The notes beneath the pieces were generated by a model. It was not told the origin of the DNA, did not search any database, and saw nothing but the letters and a program-made list of their open reading frames with translations. Below, piece by piece: positions 1 through 6,581 of a stretch of DNA of 17,987 nucleotides. Numbering within the stretch: position 1 is the stretch's first letter; every line of letters starts with the position of its first letter. The translations under genes and the position numbers were made by a program. The stretch is from NCBI GenBank assembly GCA_937942105.1, contig CALDFS010000326.1, positions 1-17,987 of the forward strand, given 5' to 3'. The DNA is from an uncultured Ruminococcus sp. Its GTDB lineage: Bacteria; Bacillota; Clostridia; Oscillospirales; Ruminococcaceae.

Positions 1-55
1 TAGGAAGAACTGCCAGAACTATACCTGTATCGGCAGGGGTGGAAGTCTCAGCGGC
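1..55. repeat. 55-bp direct repeat, copy 1 (3' end of paralog 1)
   Basis: Bases 1-55 are identical to 903-957. The first 25 bases also match 1786-1810 exactly. The shared DNA encodes the anchor region and the last linker residues. Perfect identity over 55 bp, while the upstream domains share little, points to recent duplication or gene conversion of the tail. Confidence 0.9.
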
Positions 56-625
56 GGGAGCAGTTTCAACGGGAGCAGTGGTATCTGCTGCATCGTCAGC
101 GGGAGCTGTGGTATCGTCAGCAGGTGCGGCAGGAGCCTCAGCGCCGGTAACGATCTTGAAGCTTTCCAGAACTGCGCCATCCTCACAGATAAAGGCGATA
201 TTGCCCCATCCCACATCGGTATTTGCGCATGCGAAAGGCATTGCAGCTATAACATCCGAGCAGGGAATGGTTGCAACGTTCTTACCGTCAACTTCAACGG
301 GGGCAAGCTCTACTGTTCCGTCTTCAGCGCCATTCTCGGTCTGAATAAGGAACTTGGTGATGCTGCCGGTGTAGGTGATAACAATGCTTGCATCGGGTGT
401 GTTGATCGCTTCGATGATAGCGTTGTATTCAGTGCCGCCGCCGACCCAGTTGGTAGCTATTCTTGAAAAGCTATCAGACATGGTAAGGGTTGCGGGAAGA
501 TCCAAGGCTTCCTGATTCTGACCCTGAGTGGTAGTCATCGAATAGATAACTTCCTCGGCAAACACGCTTACAGAAAGTGCGCATACCATTATAAGCGCCA
601 GTAAAACGGATAAAACTCTCTTCAT
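1..625 (-). CDS. Exported protein with C-terminal anchor-like tail, paralog 1 (3' end cut by window)
   Basis: I translated this gene from the minus strand; it has no stop inside the window. Residues 1-24 form a signal peptide (MKRVLSVLLALIMVCALSVS, then VFA before EE). Residues ~25-165 are a compact, Trp/Asp/Gly-containing domain rich in beta-type residues, ending in the phrase FKIVTGAEA; the next gene has the closely similar FVTGADA. An Ala/Pro/Asp/Thr linker follows, then the start of the shared anchor, PADTGIVLAVLP, where the window ends. The start is the ATG at 623-625, preceded on the minus strand by GGAGGAAAAT. By analogy with paralogs 2 and 3 only about 15-20 residues are missing. It is probably a surface or wall-associated protein. 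The N-terminal domain could be carbohydrate-binding, but that is a guess from general appearance; I recognise no specific family. Confidence 0.85.
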   Translation of the reverse strand, partial: MKRVLSVLLALIMVCALSVSVFAEEVIYSMTTTQGQNQEALDLPATLTMSDSFSRIATNWVGGGTEYNAIIEAINTPDASIVITYTGSITKFLIQTENGAEDGTVELAPVEVDGKNVATIPCSDVIAAMPFACANTDVGWGNIAFICEDGAVLESFKIVTGAEAPAAPADDTTAPADDAADTTAPVETAPAAETSTPADTGIVLAVLP

Positions 626-658
626 AATATTTTCCTCCAAATCTTATGTAGGATTATT

Positions 659-675
659 TGGTTTTTACTAAACCA
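659..675 (-). other. Small leader hairpin upstream of paralog 1
   Basis: A perfect 6-bp inverted repeat (TGGTTT / AAACCA) with a 5-nt loop sits at the predicted 5' end of the mRNA. It may stabilise the transcript; its function is unknown. Confidence 0.4.
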
Positions 676-680
676 TATTA

Positions 681-709
681 AGTATAGCACTCTGTAACCG
701 CTTTGTAAA
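681..709 (-). promoter_or_regulatory. Sigma-A-type promoter of paralog 1
   Basis: On the minus strand the -35 is TTTACA (704-709) and the -10 is TATACT (681-686), with a 17-bp spacer. Paralogs 2 and 3 have promoters of the same architecture, and the -35 hexamer of paralog 2 is identical. Confidence 0.8.
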
Positions 710-798
710 CACTTTTTCGGGATTTTTATTCTGCGGAACCGCATTTTTATACATTATGCTATCATATTGTGCAGATTTTCTGTGCATATTGACGATAT

Positions 799-829
799 AA
801 AAAGAGACGCCCAGCAGGACGCCTCTTTT
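799..829 (-). terminator. Intrinsic terminator of paralog 2
   Basis: Read as minus-strand RNA this is a ~13-bp stem including two G-U pairs, with a short UGCU loop and a closing U run. On the plus strand the two wobble positions become A-C mismatches, which fixes its direction as minus. It lies ~30 nt after the stop of the 859-1551 gene. Confidence 0.85.
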
Positions 830-858
830 CACACTATTTTAAATAGTACAGCCGATGA

Positions 859-1551
859 TTACTTTCTCTTGGAAATAACAACGGCTGCGGCTGCCATAGC
901 CATAGGAAGAACTGCCAGAACTATACCTGTATCGGCAGGGGTGGAAGTCTCAGCGGCAGGAGCGGCAGTATCCTCTGCGGGAGCGGTGGTATCCTCTGCG
1001 GGAGCTTCGGCGTTATCGTCAGCAGGGGCGTTGTCCTCAGCGGGAGCAGCATCAGCACCGGTTACGAACTTAGCAGAGTACAGCTTGAAGTTGGAAGCCT
1101 GAACCTGAACCAGGAAAGCCTCGGCATCATCAAGAGTAAGACCTGCATCTGTCCAAACCTTAACCATATCGTCGAGTGCGAGGGTTGCTTCAAACTTACC
1201 ATCGCCAAGGTCAGTTGTGGTGAAGGGAGCGTTTACGCCGTTGCCAGCACTCTCGCCGTTGAAGGTGAGGTTAAGGGTGGGAGCGCCTGCTGCATCAGCA
1301 GAGTAAACATAGGTGAATGTTGCGCCGCCCTCTTCCATGATAGGCTTGATATCAGCCCATGTTACGGAAAGGCACTGTGCGGCTTCGCGACCCCAGTATC
1401 CATCGGTACCGAAGAAGTCCCACGGATTGACCAAATCAGCAAACGCCTGACCTTCGGCATTTTCAAATACAACGTTTTCTTCGGCGAAAGCGGGTATTGC
1501 AAGTGCGAAGAGCATAACGAGAGCCAAAAGCATGGCTAAAATTTTCTTCAT
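859..1551 (-). CDS. Exported protein with C-terminal anchor-like tail, paralog 2
   Basis: This is a 230-residue protein. I chose the ATG at 1549-1551 because GGAGGAAAAG precedes it and a classic signal peptide starts there (MKKILAMLLALVMLFALAIP, then AFAEE). The longer reading from 1590 adds 13 residues without a ribosome binding site. Residues ~25-155 form a domain with several Trp and Asp residues (NPWDFFGTDGYWG near the start, FKLYSAKFVTGADA at the end), possibly a beta-sandwich binding module. A linker of repeated APAED/APADD units follows, then PADTG, a hydrophobic stretch and an SKRK tail. This layout is that of a wall-anchored surface protein, but PADTG lacks the Leu/Asn-Pro of standard sortase motifs, so the anchor may be a plain C-terminal membrane helix. 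Own promoter and terminator, so probably monocistronic. Ligand unknown. Confidence 0.85.
   Translation of the reverse strand: MKKILAMLLALVMLFALAIPAFAEENVVFENAEGQAFADLVNPWDFFGTDGYWGREAAQCLSVTWADIKPIMEEGGATFTYVYSADAAGAPTLNLTFNGESAGNGVNAPFTTTDLGDGKFEATLALDDMVKVWTDAGLTLDDAEAFLVQVQASNFKLYSAKFVTGADAAPAEDNAPADDNAEAPAEDTTAPAEDTAAPAAETSTPADTGIVLAVLPMAMAAAAVVISKRK
903..957. repeat. 55-bp direct repeat, copy 2
   Basis: Identical to 1-55; it lies at the 3' end of paralog 2 and encodes the anchor motif and the adjacent linker. The 25-bp core recurs in paralog 3 at 1786-1810. Confidence 0.9.
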
Positions 1552-1594
1552 TTTCTTTTCCTCCAAATAAATATTCGGTATTAAAACCATCTTT

Positions 1595-1623
1595 ATTATA
1601 ACACGCCTATTTGATTTTGTAAA
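1595..1623 (-). promoter_or_regulatory. Sigma-A-type promoter of paralog 2
   Basis: Minus strand: -35 TTTACA (1618-1623), 17-bp spacer, -10 TATAAT (1595-1600). It lies ~45 bp upstream of the start codon at 1551. Confidence 0.85.
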
Positions 1624-1690
1624 TACAGTTGGCCAATTTCTTATTGATGTATACGAACAATTGGGTTGATGTATTAATATGTTAAAATAA

Positions 1691-1717
1691 TAAGAGACGC
1701 CGCTTAGACGTCTCTTA
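1691..1717 (-). terminator. Intrinsic terminator of paralog 3
   Basis: A 9-bp perfect stem (UAAGAGACG / CGUCUCUUA), extendable by a U-G and a C-G pair, is followed on the minus strand by a U-rich UUAUUAUUUU-like tail. It lies ~25 nt after the stop of the 1742-2419 gene. Confidence 0.8.
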
Positions 1718-1741
1718 ATACTTTGATTTATTGCGAACTGC

Positions 1742-2419
1742 TTATCTTCTCTTAGCGATTACAGCAGCAGCGGCTGCCATTGCCATAGGAAGAACTGCCA
1801 GAACTATACCGGTGTCAGCGGGAGCAGTCTCAGCTTCGGGAGCGGGAGCGGTTTCTGCTTCGGGAGCAGGAGCGGCATCCTCTGCGGGAGTGGTGTCCTC
1901 GGCAGGAGTAGTGTCCTCTGCGGGAGTGGCTTCAGGGTTATTGACGGTGAATGTTACCTTAACTTCTTTGAATTCAGCAGGTACATCGCCGGTCAAAGCG
2001 TTAAGTCCGCCCATCTTGAACAGAAGGACAACGCCGTTGTTGCCGTCCAGATTGCCGTTCTTAACGGTGTTGGATGACTTTGCAGGGTCAAGCTCGACCT
2101 TAGTGCCGTCAAGTTCGAGCGAGGTAACGGTTACAACAGTGCCGTCCGGCAAAACGGTATTCTGCGAAACATTGCCGGCAGTGGTTTTAACACCGATGAA
2201 CGAAGCGTCAGCGCTTGTAGAAAGAGCGCTGTCAAGAGCAACGGTAAGGGTGAACTCTCCGCCCTTTGAAACATCGATTGTCTCTGACTGAACCAAGGTT
2301 CCGAAAACATCGCCGATTTCAAGAAGCATATTTGTATCACCGGCAGCCGCAAAAGCAGACACAGTCAGGCAGGACACAAGCATTACCACCGCAAGAGCAA
2401 TTGCTAAAAGTCTTTTCAT
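1742..2419 (-). CDS. Exported protein with C-terminal anchor-like tail, paralog 3
   Basis: This is a 225-residue protein. Its signal peptide is MKRLLAIALAVVMLVSCLTV then SAFA. The mature N-terminal domain (~26-150) differs from paralogs 1 and 2: it has no Trp and is rich in Thr, Val and Ser, with a DVSKGGEFTLTVAL stretch and a closing EVKVTFTVNNPE. That pattern resembles cohesin-like or Ig-like beta-sandwich domains of extracellular clostridial proteins; this is inference from style only. The linker is built of near-perfect repeats (TPAEDTTPAEDTTPAED, then two APAPEAET units), followed by PADTG, a hydrophobic helix and AKRR. GGAGGAAAAC sits just upstream of the ATG. Separate promoter (2497-2525) and terminator (1691-1717). 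The shared tail with diverged heads suggests a family that swaps exposed domains on one anchor. Confidence 0.85.
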   Translation of the reverse strand: MKRLLAIALAVVMLVSCLTVSAFAAAGDTNMLLEIGDVFGTLVQSETIDVSKGGEFTLTVALDSALSTSADASFIGVKTTAGNVSQNTVLPDGTVVTVTSLELDGTKVELDPAKSSNTVKNGNLDGNNGVVLLFKMGGLNALTGDVPAEFKEVKVTFTVNNPEATPAEDTTPAEDTTPAEDAAPAPEAETAPAPEAETAPADTGIVLAVLPMAMAAAAAVIAKRR

Positions 2420-2453
2420 TTTTTGTTTTCCTCCAACTAATTATTTTGGTACA

Positions 2454-2484
2454 TGTCCTTATAGCTTGAATGCTAATTAGGACA
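2454..2484 (-). promoter_or_regulatory. Inverted repeat in the leader of paralog 3
   Basis: TGTCCT (2454-2459) pairs with AGGACA (2479-2484), and TAGC pairs with GCTA inside, separated by a small internal loop and a 6-nt apical loop. It begins at the predicted transcription start, so it may be a 5' mRNA hairpin or an operator. No protein partner is known. Confidence 0.5.
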
Positions 2485-2496
2485 CGAACCTATTAA

Positions 2497-2525
2497 ATTA
2501 TATACCCGGTTAACGATTCATTCAA
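2497..2525 (-). promoter_or_regulatory. Sigma-A-type promoter of paralog 3
   Basis: Minus strand: -35 TTGAAT (2520-2525), 17-bp spacer, -10 TATAAT (2497-2502). It predicts a ~70-nt leader carrying the inverted repeat at 2454-2484. Confidence 0.8.
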
Positions 2526-2849
2526 GCGGTAAAGTCCAACGTGCGAGGTTTCGTCAAAAAGTTGTCAGAATATATCAATAAAAAGCTCAGCTAAGGGCAA
2601 CTATTTGCAGAAAGATATGCAGCTTGACCGGCATATCGCTATATTATAATAATGTATAGCGGCTATTAGGCTTCGCCCTCATCGCGGGTCAGGACAAGCA
2701 CTTTTGCGCAAAAGAGACGTGGGCTTTCCTGCCATGCAAATCGTGTATCTCAAAAATGAAACAGAAATCAAGAAATGAAGAAAAATAAAGAGAAATCAAA
2801 AGAATTCAAAAGAAATCGGGATATATTTAAAAAAAGTTTTAAAAAGGGC
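2526..2849. other. Intergenic stretch without a recognisable gene
   Basis: I see no credible coding region here. It contains a 7-bp inverted repeat (2637-2643 / 2655-2661), a weak promoter-like pair (TTGACC 2624, TATAAT 2645, spacer only 15 bp), a perfect 14-bp palindrome at 2701-2714 (CTTTTGCGCAAAAG), and from ~2758 to 2848 a purine- and A-rich tract with repeated AGAAATC-like units. The tract runs up to the rplM promoter and could act as an UP element. Confidence 0.5.
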
Positions 2850-2878
2850 TTGACAATTCAAAGGAGCTGTAATATAAT
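2850..2878 (+). promoter_or_regulatory. Consensus promoter of rplM-rpsI
   Basis: Perfect -35 TTGACA (2850-2855) and -10 TATAAT (2873-2878) with a 17-bp spacer, preceded by an A-rich tract. It predicts a short ~36-nt leader before the rplM start. Confidence 0.95.
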
Positions 2879-2920
2879 AGCGAACGTTGCGAATAATTCT
2901 ACTATACAGGAGGAAAGAAA

Positions 2921-3349
2921 ATGTCAACATTTATGGCAAATCCGCAAAACGTTGAGCGCAAGTGGTATGTTATAGACGCTGCCGGCAAGCCCCTCGGAAG
3001 AGTAGCGGCTGCTGCTGCAACCATCCTTAACGGCAAGAACAAGCCCACCTACACCCCTCACGTTGACTGCGGCGATCATGTTATCATCATCAACTGCGAA
3101 AAAGCGGTTCTCACCGGCAATAAGCTGAACAACAAGGTATTAAGATGGCACACCGGCTGGATCGGTCACTTAAAGGAATACAAGTATTCCGATATGATGG
3201 CTAAAGAGCCTGAAAGAGCTATGAAGATAGCTGTTGAGGGTATGCTTCCCCACAACACTATCGGCGCCAACTCGGCTAAGAGACTTCGCGTTTACAAGGG
3301 TTCAGAGCATCCTCACACTGCTCAGCAGCCTGAAACCATTGAGCTTTAA
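2921..3349 (+). CDS. rplM: 50S ribosomal protein L13
   Basis: This is a 142-residue protein of the usual bacterial L13 length. It starts MSTFMANPQNVERKWYVIDA and carries the family hallmarks: the W-Y/V-IDA-GK-LGR N-terminus, NGKNKPTYTPHVDCGDHV, the KLNNKVLRWHTGW segment, and the RAVEGMLP-type motif (here KIAVEGMLPHNTIG). L13 binds 23S rRNA domain II and assembles early in the large subunit. The start is set by AGGAGG at 2908-2913. It is the first gene of a two-gene operon with rpsI, 18 bp downstream, as is common in bacteria. Low GC-skewed codons and a strong promoter fit high expression. Confidence 0.97.
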   Translation: MSTFMANPQNVERKWYVIDAAGKPLGRVAAAAATILNGKNKPTYTPHVDCGDHVIIINCEKAVLTGNKLNNKVLRWHTGWIGHLKEYKYSDMMAKEPERAMKIAVEGMLPHNTIGANSAKRLRVYKGSEHPHTAQQPETIEL

Positions 3350-3367
3350 TGAAGGAGGACGGAATCA

Positions 3368-3769
3368 ATGTACGAATCTAAATCAGCATATTTCTATGGA
3401 ACAGGCCGCAGAAAGCATTCTGTTGCCAGAGTCCGCCTTTATCAGGGCACAGGCAAGGTAACCGTCAATGGCAGAGATATTGACGATTACTTTGGTCTTG
3501 AAACCCTTAAGCTCATCGTTCGTCAGCCCCTCAACCTCTGCGGCGTCGGCGAGAATTTCGACGTTGTATGCACAGTAGCAGGCGGCGGCGTTACCGGTCA
3601 GGCAGGCGCAATAAGACACGGGATTTCAAGAGCATTGCTTCAGTACAGCAACGAGCTTCGTCCCCAGCTTAAGGCTGCCGGTTTCTTAACAAGAGACCCC
3701 AGAATGAAGGAAAGAAAGAAGTACGGCTTAAAGGCTGCACGTCGCGCACCTCAGTTCTCAAAGAGATAA
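3368..3769 (+). CDS. rpsI: 30S ribosomal protein S9
   Basis: This is a 133-residue protein of normal S9 length. Hallmarks are YGTGRRKHSVARVRLYQGTG, the GGGVTGQAGAIRHGISRALL segment, and the basic C-terminal tail ending in FSKR, which reaches the decoding centre and contacts P-site tRNA. AAGGAGG at 3352-3358 sets the start. It is co-transcribed with rplM and ends at the intrinsic terminator at 3789-3821, which is itself one copy of a 44-bp repeat. Confidence 0.97.
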   Translation: MYESKSAYFYGTGRRKHSVARVRLYQGTGKVTVNGRDIDDYFGLETLKLIVRQPLNLCGVGENFDVVCTVAGGGVTGQAGAIRHGISRALLQYSNELRPQLKAAGFLTRDPRMKERKKYGLKAARRAPQFSKR

Positions 3770-3782
3770 TTATTTTATACTC

Positions 3783-3826
3783 TTATTCATCCCTCGAAGA
3801 TTGCTTCGGGGGATGGTTTTTGTGCC
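3783..3826 (+). repeat. 44-bp direct repeat containing the rpsI terminator, copy 1
   Basis: It is identical to 4964-5008 apart from one T in the U tract (5 versus 6). It starts at TTATTCATCCC and ends at GTGCC. The two copies bracket the RhuM-family gene at a repeat-to-repeat distance of 1181 bp. Confidence 0.95.
3789..3821 (+). terminator. Intrinsic terminator of rplM-rpsI
   Basis: An 11-bp stem (ATCCCTCGAAG / CTTCGGGGGAT, with one T-G pair) and an ATTG loop, followed by GG and five T. Confidence 0.93.
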
Positions 3827-3830
3827 GAGG

Positions 3831-3859
3831 TTGCGTTTACGGTGGAAGTATGATATAAT
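3831..3859 (+). promoter_or_regulatory. Promoter of the RhuM-family gene
   Basis: -35 TTGCGT (3831-3836), 17-bp spacer, -10 TATAAT (3854-3859). The -35 begins 5 bp after repeat copy 1 ends, so the promoter lies inside the bracketed unit. Confidence 0.75.
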
Positions 3860-3903
3860 TTGAGTAGCAGCCAATCTAATGTCTCTTAAAACGAGGTTTG
3901 ACT

Positions 3904-4953
3904 ATGAAAAAGAAAAAAGATGAAATAACAATACGCTCATCAGCCGCTGAATACTTGACCTTTGTTGCGGCTACCGGCAATAACAGTGACGGCGTTGAAA
4001 TGCGATATGAGGATGAAAATATCTGGCTGACGCAGAAAATGATGGCACAGCTTTATGATGTTTCCGTGGCGGCGATAAATCAACATATAAAAAGGATTTA
4101 TTCCGATTATGAGCTTATGCCTGAGTCAACTATTAAGAAATACTTAATAGTTCAGCAAGAAGGCGACAGAAAGGTTTCTCGCAACGTTGATCACTATAAT
4201 CTTCAAATGATTATCGCCGTGGGCTTTAAAGTGAATAATGAGAGAGCCGTTCAATTCCGTAAATGGGCTAATTCTATTGTTAAGGATTACACTATAAAAG
4301 GCTGGGTTATGGATGATGAACGCCTCAAAGAAGGCTCATATTTAACCGATAAATACTTCGAAGAGCAGTTAGAGCGGATTCGTGAAATCCGTGCGAGCGA
4401 GCGCAAATTCTACCAAAAAGTAACCGATATATATGCAACTGCTATTGACTATGACAAAAATTCCGTAACCACAAAAAGATTCTATGCCACAGTGCAGAAT
4501 AAACTACACTATGCCATTCACGGGCACACTGCGGCAGAGTTGATTTACGAGAGGGCAAACAGCACAAAAGAATTCATGGGGCTTACAACCTGGCAGGATG
4601 CACCTGATGGCAAGATTAAAAAATCAGATGTAGCAATAGCTAAGAATTATCTTACCGAATTTGAAATAGGACAGCTTAATCGTTTGGTGACGGCATATCT
4701 TGACTATGCCGAAAACATGACATTAAGAAAAATCCCGTTAACAATGGCTGACTGGGAAAAACGTCTGAATGTTTTTGTTGAAATGTTTGAATACGGAGTG
4801 CTGAAAGATGCGGGAACAGTATCGGCTGAAATAGCAAAACTACACGCAGAATCAGAATTTGAAAAATACCGGATAATACAGGATAGACTTTATGAAAGCG
4901 ATTTTGATAGGTTTATTTCTGAGTTAGAAAAAAAGTCAAAATCTGATAGTTAG
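3904..4953 (+). CDS. RhuM-family protein (Virulence_RhuM)
   Basis: This is a 349-residue protein, full length for the family. I chose the ATG at 3904 because GAGGT at 3893-3897 gives 6-nt spacing; a TTG at 3898 would leave none. Family hallmarks are the N-terminal ENIWLTQKMMAQLYDVS segment (helix-turn-helix-like, residues ~38-60), the INQHIKRIY segment, the VDHYNLQMIIAVGFKVNN segment, FRKWA, and the C-terminal FYATVQNKLHYAIHGHTAAE and LTMADWEKRL segments. RhuM was named from Salmonella pathogenicity island 3; its biochemical role is not established. Related proteins are scattered on genomic islands, and the N-terminal part resembles phage Bro/KilA-type DNA-binding modules (inference). The gene has its own promoter and terminator and sits between two copies of the rpsI terminator repeat, which suggests a laterally acquired single-gene cassette. 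Confidence 0.88.
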   Translation: MKKKKDEITIRSSAAEYLTFVAATGNNSDGVEMRYEDENIWLTQKMMAQLYDVSVAAINQHIKRIYSDYELMPESTIKKYLIVQQEGDRKVSRNVDHYNLQMIIAVGFKVNNERAVQFRKWANSIVKDYTIKGWVMDDERLKEGSYLTDKYFEEQLERIREIRASERKFYQKVTDIYATAIDYDKNSVTTKRFYATVQNKLHYAIHGHTAAELIYERANSTKEFMGLTTWQDAPDGKIKKSDVAIAKNYLTEFEIGQLNRLVTAYLDYAENMTLRKIPLTMADWEKRLNVFVEMFEYGVLKDAGTVSAEIAKLHAESEFEKYRIIQDRLYESDFDRFISELEKKSKSDS

Positions 4954-4963
4954 CAGAAATATA

Positions 4964-5008
4964 TTATTCATCCCTCGAAGATTGCTTCGGGGGATGGTTT
5001 TTTGTGCC
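4964..5008 (+). repeat. 45-bp direct repeat containing the RhuM-gene terminator, copy 2
   Basis: It matches 3783-3826 with a single T inserted in the U tract, and it begins 10 bp after the RhuM stop codon. Confidence 0.95.
4970..5003 (+). terminator. Intrinsic terminator of the RhuM-family gene
   Basis: Same stem and loop as the rpsI terminator (ATCCCTCGAAG / CTTCGGGGGAT), followed by GG and six T. Confidence 0.93.
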
Positions 5009-5014
5009 CATAAG

Positions 5015-5041
5015 GATAAGTCTTGCGAGATAGGACTTATC
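5015..5041. other. 8-bp inverted repeat
   Basis: GATAAGTC (5015-5022) and GACTTATC (5034-5041) are perfectly complementary with an 11-nt spacer. There is no U tract, so it is not a standard terminator. It sits between the RhuM unit and the ATPase promoter. Confidence 0.5.
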
Positions 5042-5054
5042 GGAAACAATCTAT

Positions 5055-5097
5055 TGAAAATTTGCTGCTGAATATGCAAAAAATTCAGTTGAGATGT
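5055..5097 (+). repeat. Imperfect ~43-bp direct repeat upstream of the ATPase promoter, copy A
   Basis: It matches 5138-5181. Shared blocks are TGAAAATTT, ATATGC, a run of 6-7 A, TTCA, and GAG-TGT. A divergent 8-bp segment lies in the middle. The offset is ~83 bp. Confidence 0.75.
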
Positions 5098-5125
5098 TGA
5101 CTAACCTGCAAATTGCGGGTATAAT
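5097..5125 (+). promoter_or_regulatory. Promoter of the AAA+/DUF4143 gene
   Basis: -35 TTGACT (5097-5102), 17-bp spacer, -10 TATAAT (5120-5125). It is flanked by the two copies of the 43-bp repeat. Confidence 0.88.
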
Positions 5126-5137
5126 ATAGTTATCCAC

Positions 5138-5181
5138 TGAAAATTTCTTATCGTATATGCAAAAAAATTCAATAGAGGTGT
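5138..5181 (+). repeat. Imperfect ~44-bp direct repeat in the ATPase leader, copy B
   Basis: Second copy of 5055-5097. It forms most of the 5' untranslated region and ends in the AGAGGTG ribosome binding site. Confidence 0.75.
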
Positions 5182-5186
5182 GCAAT

Positions 5187-6440
5187 ATGGAGATAAAACG
5201 AGAGCGTTACTTAAACAAGCTGATAATGAAAAAGCATAACGGTCTTATAAAGGTTGTCACCGGAATCCGCCGGTGTGGAAAGTCGTATCTGCTCTTTTCA
5301 CTTTTCAAAAAGCATTTGCTTGAAACCGGCACCGATAAAAGCCACGTTATAGAAATCGCCTTTGACAGCTTTGAAAACATAAAATATCGCGACCCGAATC
5401 TGCTTTATCCTTATATAAAGGACAGACTTGTTGATGATAATATGTACTATATACTTCTTGACGAGGTGCAGCTGTTGGGAGAATTTGAGGCTGTCCTAAA
5501 CGGACTTATGCGGATCGACAATGTCGATGTCTATGTAACTGGAAGCAACGCCAGGTTTCTGTCGAGGGATATTATAACCGAGTTCCGCGGGAGGGGGGAT
5601 GAGGTGCATATCCAGCCGCTTTCCTTTGCGGAGTTTATGTCGGTTTACGAGGGCAACAAATATGACGGCTGGAACGAATACTCTCTGTATGGCGGTTTGC
5701 CGCCAGTTGTGCTGCTGCCTGATCCAGAGCAAAAAATCGAGCTGCTGAAGGCTCTATTCAGAGAAACCTACATCAACGACATCACGGGAAGACACAGCAT
5801 AAAAAACAAGGCTGAGTTTGAGGAGCTTATTGATATTCTCGCTTCCGGAATTGGCTCGCTGACCAATCCAAAAAAGCTCTCGGACACCTTTAAGAGCAGG
5901 AAGAACAAAACCATCAGCCAGAATACGATAAAGAGCTATCTCGATTACCTGAGCGATGCGTTTATTCTGAGTCACGCTATCCGCTATGACATCAAGGGTA
6001 AAAGATATATCGATACTCCGCAGAAATACTATTTCAGCGATGTGGGACTGCGCAACGCCCGTATAAATTTCCGTCAGATAGAAGAAAATCACACAATGGA
6101 AAACATCATATATAACGAGCTGATTGCAAGAGGCTTTAATGTTGATGTTGGAATAGTGAACGTCAGTCAGAAGGAATCGAGCGGCAGCCTTGTGCGCAAA
6201 CAGCTTGAGGTTGATTTCGTGTGCAACAAGGGCTCCAAGCGGTACTATGTCCAATCGGCTTTCGCAATTCCGGACGGTGAGAAGATGCGGCAGGAGTCAA
6301 ATTCACTTCGGCACATAGATGATTCCTTCAAGAAGATTATAGTCGTGAAGGACGCTCCGGCGCCGAACTACACCGAGGACGGCATACTTGTCATCGGCGT
6401 ATATGATTTTCTGCTGAACGAAAACAGTCTGGAAATTTAA
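5187..6440 (+). CDS. AAA+ family ATPase with DUF4143 C-terminal domain
   Basis: This is a 417-residue protein. The ATG at 5187 is chosen over an in-frame ATG at 5157 because AGAGGTG at 5174-5180 gives proper spacing. Walker A is GIRRCGKS (residues 26-33), Walker B is ILLDE (89-93), and a sensor-like VTGSNA lies at 117-122. An FRGRG segment follows shortly after. The second half is DUF4143, with the typical LEVDFV segment (E341, D343) followed by a YYVQ strand, a layout seen in restriction-endonuclease-like folds. Here the usual Lys after the second strand is not obvious, so nuclease activity is doubtful. Proteins of this family are very common in Clostridia and Bacteroides as lone accessory genes; their function is unproven. 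It is transcribed alone from its own promoter, next to the RhuM unit. Confidence 0.92.
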   Translation: MEIKRERYLNKLIMKKHNGLIKVVTGIRRCGKSYLLFSLFKKHLLETGTDKSHVIEIAFDSFENIKYRDPNLLYPYIKDRLVDDNMYYILLDEVQLLGEFEAVLNGLMRIDNVDVYVTGSNARFLSRDIITEFRGRGDEVHIQPLSFAEFMSVYEGNKYDGWNEYSLYGGLPPVVLLPDPEQKIELLKALFRETYINDITGRHSIKNKAEFEELIDILASGIGSLTNPKKLSDTFKSRKNKTISQNTIKSYLDYLSDAFILSHAIRYDIKGKRYIDTPQKYYFSDVGLRNARINFRQIEENHTMENIIYNELIARGFNVDVGIVNVSQKESSGSLVRKQLEVDFVCNKGSKRYYVQSAFAIPDGEKMRQESNSLRHIDDSFKKIIVVKDAPAPNYTEDGILVIGVYDFLLNENSLEI

Positions 6441-6581
6441 GCATAACAGCCCAAGGTGGCTTTGAATAAGTCTTCACAAGATTTTTGCATGCACTGCACT
6501 TCCACCCAATCTCCCAAACTCATGTAAAGAAATCCCGCCGCTAAATATGTTATGATTATCCACAGAAGGGAGGCTGACAGC

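Noticed and set aside
767..1102. Plus-strand open frame opposite paralog 2 (similar ones at 39-344 and 1731-2291)
   Set aside because: These are Ala/Ser/Gly-rich mirror images of the linker repeats on the real minus-strand genes, with no ribosome binding site.
1820..1930. CRISPR-like short repeats
   Set aside because: The repeats are in frame and encode the PAED/PEAET linker; there are no uniform spacers.
2624..2650. Promoter for a small RNA upstream of rplM
   Set aside because: The spacer is 15 bp and no terminator or conserved RNA fold follows that I can recognise.
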